From Streptomyces sp. NBC_01237 (GTDB taxonomy: Bacteria; Actinomycetota; Actinomycetes; Streptomycetales; Streptomycetaceae), in assembly GCF_035917275.1 (NCBI RefSeq), contig NZ_CP108508.1, forward strand, positions 4,526,001 through 4,590,000: DNA of 64,000 nt. The letters run 5' to 3'. Numbering within the stretch: position 1 is the stretch's first letter; every line of letters begins with the position of its first letter. Below are positions 37,622-46,766 of the stretch, piece by piece. Both the position numbers and the translations under genes were made by a program. The notes beneath the pieces were generated by a model. It was given only the letters and a program-made list of their open reading frames with translations. It searched no databases and was not told the DNA's origin.

Positions 37622-38326
37622 ATGCCCACGGAACTCGCCCTGCTCGAATCGCGCGCGCTGCGCGTCGAGCGGATGGGGCGCGTCGACATCCTCGACAAGG
37701 TCAAGAGCCTTGTCATGCTCCCGGACGGAATTCACGTTCGCACAGAGGATGTGGCCCGGTACTTCGAAGTATCCACAACCTCGGTCAGGAGGCTCACGGA
37801 CCGGCATCAGCAAGAGCTCGCCGAGAATGGGATGCGTCTGCTGCGCGGCTCTGAGCTGCGGTCCTTCCATAGCGACATGGTGTCGCTATGGGAGGGGGAG
37901 CAGGGGGCGCAGGGAGAGAGTTATCCACAGGCTGCCGCTCGGCTGCGGCTCTACACCCGTCGGACCGTCCTCAACGTCGCCATGCTTCTTCGCGACAGCG
38001 ACATCGCCCGCTGCGTCCGCACGTACCTTCTCGACGCGGAGGAGGAGCTGCGGTCGAGGTACGACTCGCTCGACCGGCGCGTCACGCGCATCGAGAGCTG
38101 CCTCGCCGGAGTCGGCAGCGCGCTCCAGGAGCTGGGGCCGGTGCTGTGCCGGATGTCGGAGCGGTTCGACAGCCTCGACCGGAAGCTGGACGTGACGCAT
38201 CAGGTGGTCGGCGCCATCAGCCTGCGGCTGTCGGACGTCTCGCAGGACATCTCCCGTATCGACGCGCGCATGGACGATTTCGCCCACCAGCTGAAGGATC
38301 TGCGCCGCCGTAACAGGCGCCGCTGA
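37622..38326 (+). CDS. Putative DNA-binding protein with coiled-coil C-terminus
   Basis: 234 residues. The N-terminal half reads MLPDGIHVRTEDVARYFEVS TTSVRRLTDRHQQEL, a helix-turn-helix-like segment as in phage antirepressor-type proteins. A helical region (RRTVLNVAMLLRDSDIARCV) follows, then a C-terminal coiled coil (about 135-225, SLDRRVTRIE, FDSLDRKLDV, ISRIDARMDD) and a basic tail (LRRRNRRR). It is a family common in actinobacteria that I cannot name further. Its coding sequence contains a 25-nt inverted repeat and two DnaA-type boxes. It follows the ABC operon terminator and precedes a tRNA gene. Confidence 0.65.
   Translation: MPTELALLESRALRVERMGRVDILDKVKSLVMLPDGIHVRTEDVARYFEVSTTSVRRLTDRHQQELAENGMRLLRGSELRSFHSDMVSLWEGEQGAQGESYPQAAARLRLYTRRTVLNVAMLLRDSDIARCVRTYLLDAEEELRSRYDSLDRRVTRIESCLAGVGSALQELGPVLCRMSERFDSLDRKLDVTHQVVGAISLRLSDVSQDISRIDARMDDFAHQLKDLRRRNRRR
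37867..37891. other. 11-bp perfect inverted repeat inside a coding region
   Basis: CCATAGCGACA, TGG, TGTCGCTATGG. It lies within codons for FHSDMVSLWE of the putative DNA-binding protein. Confidence 0.8.
37921..37929 (+). other. DnaA-type box inside the putative DNA-binding gene
   Basis: TTATCCACA, a perfect E. coli-type DnaA box. A second, one-mismatch copy (GTATCCACA) is at 37769 in the same gene. Confidence 0.45.
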
Positions 38327-38681
38327 CCATCGGTCCGCACGACCGGCCGGCCCGGCCCACAGATGCCGGGCGCAACGCCGTACTCCGTGTCACGGCCGGT
38401 CTGCTCGGCGTCCCTTCACCGCTGCCCGCGGCCCTCCGGGTCGCGGGCAGCCCCGCGAGGAAAACCGGTGGACCGCAGTCCGCCGACGGGGCACAGTCGT
38501 AGGACGCACAGAAGCCACAGGACCGGGAGAGGAGCGCGGCGATGACCGACAGTCCGAGTCCGTCGAGTTCCCCGCAGGGCGGTCCACGGCAGACGCCCCG
38601 GTAACGACAGCGGTTACCGGGCGCCCGCTCGCCGCAGGACCCCCGGGGTGGCCCTCCGGCGCATCGCGCGGCCACCCTCCC
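38327..38681. other. Intergenic region upstream of tRNA-Ser
   Basis: No supported gene or site; GC-rich with only short frames lacking codon bias. A promoter for the tRNA gene is expected near its end. Confidence 0.5.
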
Positions 38682-38770
<89 letters not shown>

Positions 38771-38772
<2 letters not shown>

Positions 38773-38818
38773 CGGAAGACCACCGTCACGTTCGGCGGCC
38801 ACGGAAGACCACCGTCAC
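38771..38818. repeat. 19-bp direct repeat after tRNA-Ser
   Basis: CACGGAAGACCACCGTCAC occurs at 38771-38789 and 38800-38818. The first copy includes the tRNA 3' CA. Followed at 38868-38897 by two 15-bp tandem units (CCGGGCTACGAGGGG) and a truncated third. Confidence 0.75.
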
Positions 38819-38907
38819 ACACGGCGCCGCGCCACGAACACCTCCGCCGCGAGCAGCCGGGCTACGAGGGGCCGGGCTACGAGGGGCCGGGCTGGGACCG
38901 GCCCCGG

Positions 38908-39720
38908 CTACGGGCGGGAAGCCCGCAGCAGCTCCTCCAGCACCAGCGCGATGCCGTCGGCCTCGTTCGATGCCGTGATCTCGTGGGCCACGGCCTTCAG
39001 ATCGTCGTGCGCGTTGGCCATCGCCACACCGTGCCGCGCCCAGCCGAACATCGGGATGTCGTTCGGCATGTCGCCGAAGGCCACGGTGTCCGAGGCCTTC
39101 ACGCCCAGCCGCCGGGCGGCCAGCGAAAGACCGGTCGCCTTGCTCAGCCCCAGCGGCAGGATCTCCACGACCCCGGGACCCGCCATGATCACGTTCACCA
39201 GACTGCCGACGGCCTCCCGGGCCCTCTTCGCCAGGGTGTCGTCGTCGAGCTCCGGATGCTGGATGTAGATCTTGTTGATCGGGGCGGACCACATCTCGGC
39301 CGGGTCGTCCACGAGCACGGCCGGGAGCGGGCCTTCCTGGACCCGGTAACCGGGCCCGACCAGCACCTCGCCGTCGAGCCCGTCCCGGCTCGCGGCCAGT
39401 GCCACCGGGCCCACGTCCGCCTCGATCTTGGACAGCGCGAGCCCGGCGAGCTGCCGGTCCAGGGTCAGGGAGGTCAGGAGCTTGTGCTCGCCCGCGTGGT
39501 AGACCTGAGCGCCCTGGCCGCAGACCGCGAGGCCCTCGTAGCCCAGGTCGTCCAGGATGTGCCGCGTCCACGGGACCGCGCGGCCGGTGACGACGATGTG
39601 TGCGGCGCCGGCCGCGGTGACAGCGGCCAGCGCCTCACGGGTGCGCTCGGAGACCGTGTGGTCCTCACGCAGCAGCGTGCCGTCCAGATCGGTCGCGACG
39701 AGCTTGTAGGGAAAGGTCAC
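38908..39720 (-). CDS. HAD-superfamily (Cof-type) phosphatase
   Basis: 270 residues: DLDGTL (motif 1, near residue 11), VVTGRA (motif 2), the Lys of LGLSKATGL and [10 protein letters not shown] (motif 4), with the C2 cap typical of Cof-type sugar/nucleotide phosphatases. Its GTG overlaps the serS stop (GTGA), so it is co-translated with seryl-tRNA synthetase, a frequent actinobacterial arrangement. Paralogue of the protein at 27028-27873. Confidence 0.9.
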   Translation of the reverse strand: MTFPYKLVATDLDGTLLREDHTVSERTREALAAVTAAGAAHIVVTGRAVPWTRHILDDLGYEGLAVCGQGAQVYHAGEHKLLTSLTLDRQLAGLALSKIEADVGPVALAASRDGLDGEVLVGPGYRVQEGPLPAVLVDDPAEMWSAPINKIYIQHPELDDDTLAKRAREAVGSLVNVIMAGPGVVEILPLGLSKATGLSLAARRLGVKASDTVAFGDMPNDIPMFGWARHGVAMANAHDDLKAVAHEITASNEADGIALVLEELLRASRP

Positions 39721-40994
39721 TTGGAGACCGGCTCCAGAACCTCGCGCCCGCCCAGGTACGGCCGGAGCACCTCGGGCACCCGTACCGAACCGTCCGCCAG
39801 CTGGTGGTTCTCCAGGATCGCCACGATCGTGCGCGGTACGGCGCAGAGCGTGCCGTTGAGCGTGGACAGCGGCTGGACCTTCTTCCCCTCCCGCATCCGG
39901 ACGGAGAGCCGGCGCGCCTGGAAGCCGTCGCAGTTCGACGCGGAGGTCAGTTCGCGGTACTTGCCCTGGGTCGGGATCCAGGCCTCGCAGTCGAACTTGC
40001 GGGAGGCCGAGGACCCGAGGTCACCGGTGGCGACATCGATCACCTGGAAGGGCAGTCCGAGGCCGGTGAGCCACTGCTTCTCCCAGTCCAGGAGCCTGCG
40101 GTGCTCGGCCTCGGCGTCCGCGGGGTCGACGTACGAGAACATCTCGACCTTGTCGAACTGGTGGACGCGGAAGATGCCCCGGGTGTCCTTGCCATATGTA
40201 CCGGCCTCGCGGCGGAAGCACGGGGAGAAGCCCGCGTACCGCAGGGGCAGCTTGTCGGCGTCGATGATCTCGTCCATGTGGTACGCGGCGAGCGGTACCT
40301 CGGAGGTGCCGACCAGGTAGTAGTCGTCCTTCTCCAGGTGGTACACGTTCTCGGCGGCCTGGCCGAGGAAGCCGGTGCCCTCCATGGCGCGCGGACGGAC
40401 CAGCGCCGGGGTCAGCATCGGGATGAAGCCCGCCTCGGTCGCCTGGGCGATCGCCGCGTTGACGAGGGCGAGCTCCAGCAGAGCGCCGACACCCGTGAGG
40501 TAGTAGAAACGCGAACCGGAGACCTTGGCGCCGCGCTCCATGTCGATGGCGCCGAGCTTCTCGCCCAGCTCCAGGTGGTCCTTGGGCTCGAAGCCCTCGG
40601 CTCCGAAGTCGCGAATGGTGCCGTGCGTCTCCAGGACGACGAAGTCCTCCTCGCCGCCGACCGGCACGTCCTCGTGGACGATGTTGCCGAGCTGGAGCAG
40701 CAGCCGCTTGGCGTCGGCGTCGGCCTCGTCCTGGGCGGCGTCGGCCGCCTTCACGTCGGCCTTGAGCTGATCGGCCTTCTTCAGCAGCTCGGCGCGCTCC
40801 TCGGGGGATGCCTTGGGGATCAGCTTGCCGAGCGACTTCTGCTCGGAGCGGAGTTCGTCGAAGCGGACGCCGGACGACCTGCGCAGCTCGTCGGCGGAGA
40901 GCAGGGCGTCGACGAGCGCGACGTCCTCTCCACGGGCGCGCTGGGAGGCGCGAACACGGTCGGGGTCCTCACGGAGCAGGCGAAGGTCAATCAC
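39717..40994 (-). CDS. serS: Seryl-tRNA synthetase
   Basis: 425 residues, class II. The N-terminal helical arm (about 25-100, antiparallel coiled coil) contacts the long variable arm of tRNA-Ser. Motif 2 is [27 protein letters not shown] and motif 3 is [19 protein letters not shown] near the C-terminus. It charges serine onto tRNA-Ser, two of whose genes lie in this window. [23 protein letters not shown] is the usual start. Confidence 0.97.
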   Translation of the reverse strand: MIDLRLLREDPDRVRASQRARGEDVALVDALLSADELRRSSGVRFDELRSEQKSLGKLIPKASPEERAELLKKADQLKADVKAADAAQDEADADAKRLLLQLGNIVHEDVPVGGEEDFVVLETHGTIRDFGAEGFEPKDHLELGEKLGAIDMERGAKVSGSRFYYLTGVGALLELALVNAAIAQATEAGFIPMLTPALVRPRAMEGTGFLGQAAENVYHLEKDDYYLVGTSEVPLAAYHMDEIIDADKLPLRYAGFSPCFRREAGTYGKDTRGIFRVHQFDKVEMFSYVDPADAEAEHRRLLDWEKQWLTGLGLPFQVIDVATGDLGSSASRKFDCEAWIPTQGKYRELTSASNCDGFQARRLSVRMREGKKVQPLSTLNGTLCAVPRTIVAILENHQLADGSVRVPEVLRPYLGGREVLEPVSK

Positions 40995-41666
40995 CCCTCC
41001 AGGCTACCGGTGCGGGGTTCTGGCACTCGAACCGATATTGCCGCGCGTGTCACTTTGCCCGAATTGCCGGAATTGATAATCCTGGCGGCAATCGCCGGGT
41101 GTTCCTCGGGTGTTCGGCGGGCGTGGGGGTCAATAAAGGGTGTTCTATTCCCCTGAACAGGGCAGAAGGGGCGTCCGGTCTTGACGTACCGGCCTTCCGT
41201 GGGAGGGGAGTTGAGGGGCGGCGTTCCCGATGTTGTCCACAGGGGAGTGTGAGTTGAATTAGTTATCCACAGGCTGTGAAGAAGTTCTGTGGATGCCGGA
41301 AGGGAGTGTTCCGGAAGCTGGATGAAGGCTCATGGATTCCCTCCCAAACCCACCCCACACGCTCATTCGGGTGGGAATTGCTCGCCCCAAAGAGTTGATC
41401 AAGGGAATTGAGGTGACACGGGGGCGCTCGTGCGGCCCCTGCCCCCCTGGTGGGGCCTGAGGTCGCTGGGGCGATTTGTCGATGATGTCGCATTGCAGTG
41501 TCGACTTGTCCCCAGGTTGAGGGACTGCCCTGTGGATAACTCTGTGGGCACAGGAAAATCGGGAAGTCGGACCGTCGGGCAACCGCTCGGGGCGGTACGG
41601 GAGCCCGGTGCCCCGGCTCCCGCCGGTGTCGGACCGGACCGATGGCCCGGCCCTCCCCGCCGAATG
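40995..41666. other. Long intergenic region between serS and pheA with DnaA-type boxes
   Basis: No gene. It is AT-richer than the coding DNA. It contains TTGTCCACA (41233), TTATCCACA (41263), weak matches near 41288 and 41506, and the inverted TGTGGATAA (41531). The serS promoter must lie at its left end. Confidence 0.65.
41598..41622 (-). terminator. Hairpin after pheA
   Basis: CGGGAGCC pairs with GGCTCCCG around a 9-nt loop, about 45 bp beyond the pheA stop. A further CGG/CCG pair extends the stem past a two-base bulge. Confidence 0.6.
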
Positions 41667-42602
41667 TCAGATCCGGCCGTCCTGGCTGCGTGCCAGCCAG
41701 TCGGAGGCGTCCGTGAACTCCCGGTCCGAGGTCCCCGCCCGCAGCGGGCGCACCTCCTCCGGCGTCACCCCGGCCCGCGGGTACGAGCCGAGGAACCGCA
41801 CGCTCGGACAGATCCGCTTCAGCCCCATCAGCGCCTCGCCGACCCGCCGGTCCGCGATGTGACCCTCGGCGTCCACGGCGAAGCAGTAGTTCCCGATGCC
41901 CTCCCCGGTCGGACGCGACTGGATGAGCATCAGGTTGACCCCGCGTACGGCGAACTCCTGAAGCAGTTCGAGCAGCGCACCCGGGTGGTCGTGGCCCAGC
42001 CAGATCACGACGGACGTCTTGTCCGCACCCGTCGGCGCGGAGGGCCGGGCCGGGCGGCCCACCAGGACGAAGCGCGTCTGGGCGTTCTCGGCGTCGTGGA
42101 TCTCCGTCACGAGGGGTTCCAGGCCGTAGGTCGCCGCAGCGAACTCGCCCGCGAAGGCGGCGTCGTACCGCCCCTCCTGGACCAGCCGTGCCCCGTCCGC
42201 GTTGGAGGCGGCCGATTCCCACGCCGCCTGCGGGAGGTGGGCCGCCATCCAGTTGCGTACCTGCGGCTGAGCGGCCGGGTGCGCGGTGACCGTCTTGATG
42301 TCCGTCAGTTTGGTCCCCGGGCGCACCAGCAGCGCGAACGTGATGGAGAGCAGGACCTCGCGGTAGATCATCAGCGGTTCGCCGGTGGTCAGCTCGTCGA
42401 GCGTCGCCGTGATACCGCCCTCGACCGAATTCTCGATCGGTACGAGCGCTGCCGCCGCCTCCCCGTTGCGTACCGCGTCCAGGGCCGCGGGTACGGAGAC
42501 CATCGGGACGAGTTCCCGGGTGGCGGCCTCCGGGAGCGTACGGAGGGCGACCTCGGTGAAGGTGCCCTCTGGGCCGAGATAGGCGTAGCGCGTGGCTGAC
42601 AT
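41667..42602 (-). CDS. pheA: Prephenate dehydratase
   Basis: 311 residues. The catalytic periplasmic-binding-like domain (1-190) opens YLGPEGTFTEVAL and contains the TRF motif (NAQTRFVLVG) whose Thr is essential. The C-terminal ACT domain (about 205-290) has GALLELLQEF and QSRPTGEGIGNYCF, the place where phenylalanine binds for feedback control; the usual ESRP is QSRP here. It converts prephenate to phenylpyruvate. Monofunctional, without chorismate mutase. Confidence 0.95.
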   Translation of the reverse strand: MSATRYAYLGPEGTFTEVALRTLPEAATRELVPMVSVPAALDAVRNGEAAAALVPIENSVEGGITATLDELTTGEPLMIYREVLLSITFALLVRPGTKLTDIKTVTAHPAAQPQVRNWMAAHLPQAAWESAASNADGARLVQEGRYDAAFAGEFAAATYGLEPLVTEIHDAENAQTRFVLVGRPARPSAPTGADKTSVVIWLGHDHPGALLELLQEFAVRGVNLMLIQSRPTGEGIGNYCFAVDAEGHIADRRVGEALMGLKRICPSVRFLGSYPRAGVTPEEVRPLRAGTSDREFTDASDWLARSQDGRI

Positions 42603-42747
42603 ACGGTCACCCTAATGCGCTGTACGACGGCTGCCGTGCTGTCTCAGGATGCGACCGGGCCGGTGCCACGCCCGCCCGGCGGCCGCCCCGGCCCGTGCCT
42701 CCGAGCCCGGCCCGGAACGCGTCCCCCGGCACACGGCCCGCACCGCC

Positions 42748-42803
42748 CCGGTCGCGGTCCACCGCCCGGTCGCGGTCCACGGCCCCGGTCGCGGTGCACC
42801 GCA
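42748..42803. repeat. Tandem repeat of 18-19 bp
   Basis: Three units of CCGGTCGCGGTCCACCGC-type sequence lie head to tail between pheA and dtpA, with small changes and one-base length differences. Confidence 0.75.
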
Positions 42804-42815
42804 CCGGCCCGTGCG

Positions 42816-44261
42816 TCAGGACTCCAGGAGTCGCTGTCCCACGTACTCACCCTTCGCTGCGCCGCCCGGCACCGCGAAGAGGCCGCTCGCCTCGTGCCGG
42901 AGGAACGGCGAGAGCGCGTCGCCCCGGTCGAGCTTGCGCTGCACCGGGACGAAGCCCTTGTACGGATCCGCCTGCCAGCACACGAAGAGCAGCCCGGCGT
43001 CCGGGGTGCCGTCCGCCGAGATGCCGTCGTGGTACGAGAAGGGGCGTCGCAGCATGGCCGCGCCGCCGTTCTTCTCCGGGGAGGAGATCCGGGCGTGGGC
43101 GTTGTCGGGGATCACGAGCCGCCCATCGGGACCGGCCTTGTCGAGGTCCATCGCGGTGGTCTCGGTGCCGCCGCTGAGCGGGGCCCCGTCCGCCTTGCGC
43201 CGCCCTATGACCCGCTCCTGCCGGTCCACCGAGAGCTTCTCCCAGTCGTCCAGCAGCATCCTGATGCGTCGTACGACGGCATAGGAGCCACCGGCCAGCC
43301 AGTCCTGCGAAGCATCCGACGCGGGGGGTACGAAAATCCGTTCGTCGAAGTCGTCGTCGGCCCGCTTCGGATTGCCGGTTCCGTCGATCTGGCCCATCAG
43401 ATTGCGCGCGGTCATCGGACGCTCCGTGGCGCCGGGGGTGCGGTTGAAGCCGTTCATCTGCCAGCGCACCCCGGCCGCTCCCGCCGCCTCCTTCTGGATG
43501 GCACGCAGCGCGTGGAAGGCGACCAGCGCGTCGTCGGCGCCGATCTGCACCCACAGGTCGCCGTTGGACCGCCTGGCGTCGAGGTGGTCGGAGGAGAACG
43601 GCGGCAATGGGTCGAGCCCGGCGGGCCGGCGGCCGGTCAGGCCGGTGCGGTCGAAGAAGGTCCGGCCGAAGCCGAAGGTGATCGTCAGGGAGGAGGGCCC
43701 GGCGTCCAGCGCGATCCCGGTGTCATGGCCGGGCCCGTCCGCACCGCCGTCCGTGGCCGGGCGCCCCGCCATCAGTTCCCCCGCCACGGCCGACCAGCGG
43801 CGCATCAGGGCGGCGGCTTCCTTTCGTCCCGCGCCCGGCGCGAGGTCGAAGGCGACCAGATGGCCGCGGGCCTGAAGCGGAGTGGTGATCCCCGGTTGAT
43901 GTTTCCCGTGAAACATCGCCTCGGTGGACCCGATGGCCGTCAGAGCGGTCGGCTCGTCGGGCCGGGTCGCGGCGTACCCGGTGGCACCACCCGCGGCACC
44001 GAGCACCAGACCGGCGGCCCCGGCCGCTCCCGCGCCGCCGAGCAGCCGCCGCCGCGAGACGCCACCGGTACCGGCAGGACCGCGGTCGCGCCCAGGGGAA
44101 CCGGCTCCACCGCGGCCGTGCTCCGGGCCACCGGCTCCACCGCGGCCGTGCTCCGGGCCGCCGGCTCCACCGAGGTCGCGCCCGGGGGCACCGGCGCCGG
44201 TGCGGGAATCCGCGCCCGCTCCCGTCGAGGCGCCCTTCGTACGCTTCGTGCTCTTGCTCAC
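42816..44261 (-). CDS. dtpA: Tat-exported DyP-type heme peroxidase DtpA
   Basis: 481 residues. An unusually long n-region (about 65 residues, Gly/Arg/Glu repeats) precedes a twin-arginine signal (SRRRLLGGAGAAGAAGLVLG). The mature enzyme has DyP markers MGQIDGTGNPKRAD (the GxxDG motif with the catalytic Asp) and the late heme-side region LLFVCWQADPYKGFVPVQR. The neighbours sco, ecuC and copCD match the Streptomyces lividans cluster in which DtpA supports maturation of the copper oxidase GlxA. The GTG start lies five bases after the copCD stop. Confidence 0.93.
   Translation of the reverse strand: MSKSTKRTKGASTGAGADSRTGAGAPGRDLGGAGGPEHGRGGAGGPEHGRGGAGSPGRDRGPAGTGGVSRRRLLGGAGAAGAAGLVLGAAGGATGYAATRPDEPTALTAIGSTEAMFHGKHQPGITTPLQARGHLVAFDLAPGAGRKEAAALMRRWSAVAGELMAGRPATDGGADGPGHDTGIALDAGPSSLTITFGFGRTFFDRTGLTGRRPAGLDPLPPFSSDHLDARRSNGDLWVQIGADDALVAFHALRAIQKEAAGAAGVRWQMNGFNRTPGATERPMTARNLMGQIDGTGNPKRADDDFDERIFVPPASDASQDWLAGGSYAVVRRIRMLLDDWEKLSVDRQERVIGRRKADGAPLSGGTETTAMDLDKAGPDGRLVIPDNAHARISSPEKNGGAAMLRRPFSYHDGISADGTPDAGLLFVCWQADPYKGFVPVQRKLDRGDALSPFLRHEASGLFAVPGGAAKGEYVGQRLLES
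43901..43914. other. Near-perfect parS-like site
   Basis: GTTTCCCGTGAAAC differs from the parS palindrome by one base. It lies inside dtpA codons for MFHGKH. Confidence 0.6.
44101..44170. repeat. 30-bp tandem repeat in the dtpA n-region
   Basis: The unit CCGGCTCCACCGCGGCCGTG followed by CTCCGGGCC(A/G) occurs twice perfectly except one base, then a truncated third copy. It encodes the GGAGGPEHGR-type repeats. Confidence 0.85.
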
Positions 44262-44266
44262 CGTGC

Positions 44267-46306
44267 TCAGCCGATCTCTACGTTCTTGTCGATGGTGGCC
44301 TGGTCGATGTCCGACGTACGCACCGTCACGGCGACCTTCCAGTCACCCGCGATCGGGATCTGGACGCCGCTCGCCGTCCAGTGCCCCTCGGTGAGCCGGT
44401 CGGGGATGACCGGCAGCGGGCCGATGTCCTTGGACTCCAGGGTGAGGGCGAGCTTCACCTCGGGGACGTCCATCGGCTTCCCGTCGCTGCCGTCGATCCA
44501 GATATGCAGCTCGTTGGCGCCGGTGCGTCCGGGATCGAGTTCGATCCGGACGGTCCCCTTGCCGTTCCGGGCGCCCGTGTCGAAGGGCATGCTCAGTTCG
44601 GCGGGGCCCTCGGACACCGGTGCGCTCACCGCCGTATTGCCGCGAGCGGCCTCCTCCTCGGTGCGTGCCGGCTCGGTGGACGTCAGGACCGTCGCCACCG
44701 CGAGCAGCACCACGGCGACGGCAGCCTCGGCCAGGACCGAGCGGCGCAGCCCGGAACGCTCGGGGTCGGCGTCGCGGACCCGCTTCTTCTTCGTGGCGGT
44801 CAGGACGGCCTGCTGACGGGCGAGTTGGGCGGCGCGCTCGGGAGCGACCTGCGCCCCGGACTCATCCGGACCCGCGACCTCAGCCTCGGACTCCCGTGCA
44901 CCCGCGACCGGCGCCTCGGACTCTTCCGGACCCGCCTGCTCCTCCGTGGAAGTCGCACCCTCCGCAGAAGTCGCCTCCCCGGAGGTCTCCGCCTGCTCGG
45001 AGATCTCCCCCTGCCCGGAGGTCTCCGCCTCGGTCTGCGTGCCGTCCGTCAGCCGGCCGGTCCACCGCCGGGAGATCCAGGCCAGTCCGATGAGTACCGC
45101 GAGCAGTCCCACCTTGATGAGCAGCAGCTGTCCGTACCGGGTGCCGGTCAGTGCCGACCAGGACCCGACCTGGCGCCAGGACTGGTAGATGCCGGTCGCC
45201 GTGAGGACCAGGACGCTGCCGAACGCGACCCGCGAGAAGCGTCGTACCGCCGTGCTCCCGATGTCCGGCGTCCGGTACAGGGCGACGAGGAGCGCGGCGA
45301 GCCCGCCGAGCCAGGTGGCGACGGCCAGCAGGTGCAGGACGTCCATCGGCATGGCGAGGCCCGCCTGGATGCCGGTCGACGCGTGCTCGGAGAGCGCCCA
45401 GGTACCGGCGATGCCCGCGGCGATGACCGCTCCGCCCGTCGCGAGCCCGAAGGTGAGGTCCTTCTTCACCTTCTCGTCCTCGCGCTTCGCGTACGCCCCG
45501 AACAGGACGGCGATGAACAGCGCGCCGGCGCCGAGCAGCAGCAGCCGGGAGACGAGCGCGGCTCCGGGCTTGGTGTCGAGGACGGTCTGCAGGCCGTCGA
45601 GGTCGAAGGCGTCAGCGAGCTTGCCGCTGCCGGTGTACGGGCTCCGCAGCAGCAGCATCGCGAGGGTGGCCGCGGTGAGGGTGATCCAGCCGCGTACGAC
45701 GAGACGTTGCAGCGGGCGGGCGGCCGCGCCGCGCTGCCAGCAGCCGAGGACGAACACGGAGCCGCCGACGAGCAGGACGAACCCGGCGTACGCGGCGTAG
45801 CGCGCGATGCCGTAGAGGGTGCCGACGAGACCGCCGCCCGCTCCGCCGGAGGGCAGGGCGACCGTGGTCTCGGACGGGGCGCCGATGGAGAACGTGAAGG
45901 CGCCGGAGACGGGGTGGCTGTCGGCGGAGACGGCCTGCCAGGCCACCGTGTAGGTGCCGTCGGGCAGACCGGCGTGCAGCTTGACGCCGTAGCGCACGGT
46001 GCCGCCGCTGTTCAGATCGCGCGGCGCGCCGGTGTCGGCCCGCTTGCCGCTGGGATCGAGGACCCGTATCGAGTCGTCGCCCATGGCGATCGACTCGGAG
46101 AAGGTGAGGGTGACTTCCTTGGGGGCCGATGCCACCACCGCCCCGTCCTGCGGGTCGCTCCCGGTGAGGGCGGCGTGCGCGGACGCGGGGCTCGCGCCTG
46201 CCAGCACCAGGCCGAACAGCAGGCTGATCAGCGTGGCGAGGAGCGAGGCCGCGGCGAGCGGCCGTCGTATCGGGGACGGCCCGAAGCGCGGGGCGGTGGC
46301 GGTCAT
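44267..46306 (-). CDS. CopC-CopD fusion, copper resistance/uptake membrane protein
   Basis: 679 residues. A signal peptide ends ASASPASA and is followed by the CopC domain with mature His1 (AHAALTGSDPQDGAVV) and DSHPVSGAF, the usual Cu(II) ligands. Then come about nine membrane helices of CopD, a Glu/Ser/Ala-rich loop (about 430-500) and a C-terminal YtkA-like domain with a WIDGSDGKP segment. It likely moves copper across the membrane for the DtpA/GlxA system; transport direction is not shown by sequence. It lies between ecuC and dtpA in the operon. Confidence 0.9.
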   Translation of the reverse strand: MTATAPRFGPSPIRRPLAAASLLATLISLLFGLVLAGASPASAHAALTGSDPQDGAVVASAPKEVTLTFSESIAMGDDSIRVLDPSGKRADTGAPRDLNSGGTVRYGVKLHAGLPDGTYTVAWQAVSADSHPVSGAFTFSIGAPSETTVALPSGGAGGGLVGTLYGIARYAAYAGFVLLVGGSVFVLGCWQRGAAARPLQRLVVRGWITLTAATLAMLLLRSPYTGSGKLADAFDLDGLQTVLDTKPGAALVSRLLLLGAGALFIAVLFGAYAKREDEKVKKDLTFGLATGGAVIAAGIAGTWALSEHASTGIQAGLAMPMDVLHLLAVATWLGGLAALLVALYRTPDIGSTAVRRFSRVAFGSVLVLTATGIYQSWRQVGSWSALTGTRYGQLLLIKVGLLAVLIGLAWISRRWTGRLTDGTQTEAETSGQGEISEQAETSGEATSAEGATSTEEQAGPEESEAPVAGARESEAEVAGPDESGAQVAPERAAQLARQQAVLTATKKKRVRDADPERSGLRRSVLAEAAVAVVLLAVATVLTSTEPARTEEEAARGNTAVSAPVSEGPAELSMPFDTGARNGKGTVRIELDPGRTGANELHIWIDGSDGKPMDVPEVKLALTLESKDIGPLPVIPDRLTEGHWTASGVQIPIAGDWKVAVTVRTSDIDQATIDKNVEIG

Positions 46307-46319
46307 GGGTGTCAGTCCC

Positions 46320-46766
46320 TCACTGCTTCTTCGGGTTGTGGGTGGTCTCCTTCACGGGAAGGTCGACCTTTATGGGGTCGGCCTTCTCGAAGTGCAGTTC
46401 CATGGAGACCTTCTCGCCCTGCTTGGGCTTCTGCTTGAGCTTCATGAACATGATGTGGTTGCCACCGCGTTCAAGATCGAGCTCGCCGCCCGCGGGGACT
46501 TCGAAGGACGTGACCTTGCGCATCGTCTGGTTCTTCGTCTCGTGGATCGTGACGTCGTCAGAGAGCGGGCTGGTCACCGAGGTGAGCCGGTCGGCCGTGC
46601 CGCCGCTGTTCTCCACGACGAGGAACGCGGCCGCCATGTCGCTGACGGGCTGCGGCATGAACGCGCCGACGACCTTCAGCTCCGGCTCGCTGTCCGAGGA
46701 GCACCCCGCCAGCGTCAGCCCGGTGGTGAGGGCCAGGACGCCGGCGAGGGCCGTGCGGCGGTTCAC
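46320..46766 (-). CDS. ecuC: Extracellular copper chaperone ECuC (PCuAC family)
   Basis: 148 residues. Lipobox LAGC (C22) anchors it outside the membrane. The PCuAC motif is visible: ADRLTSVTSPLSDDVTIHET with NQTM, then GGNHIMFMKLK, giving His and Met ligands for Cu(I). It carries copper to Sco and DtpA-linked targets. Its GTG overlaps the sco stop as GTGA, so both chaperones are made together. Confidence 0.93.
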   Translation of the reverse strand: MNRRTALAGVLALTTGLTLAGCSSDSEPELKVVGAFMPQPVSDMAAAFLVVENSGGTADRLTSVTSPLSDDVTIHETKNQTMRKVTSFEVPAGGELDLERGGNHIMFMKLKQKPKQGEKVSMELHFEKADPIKVDLPVKETTHNPKKQ

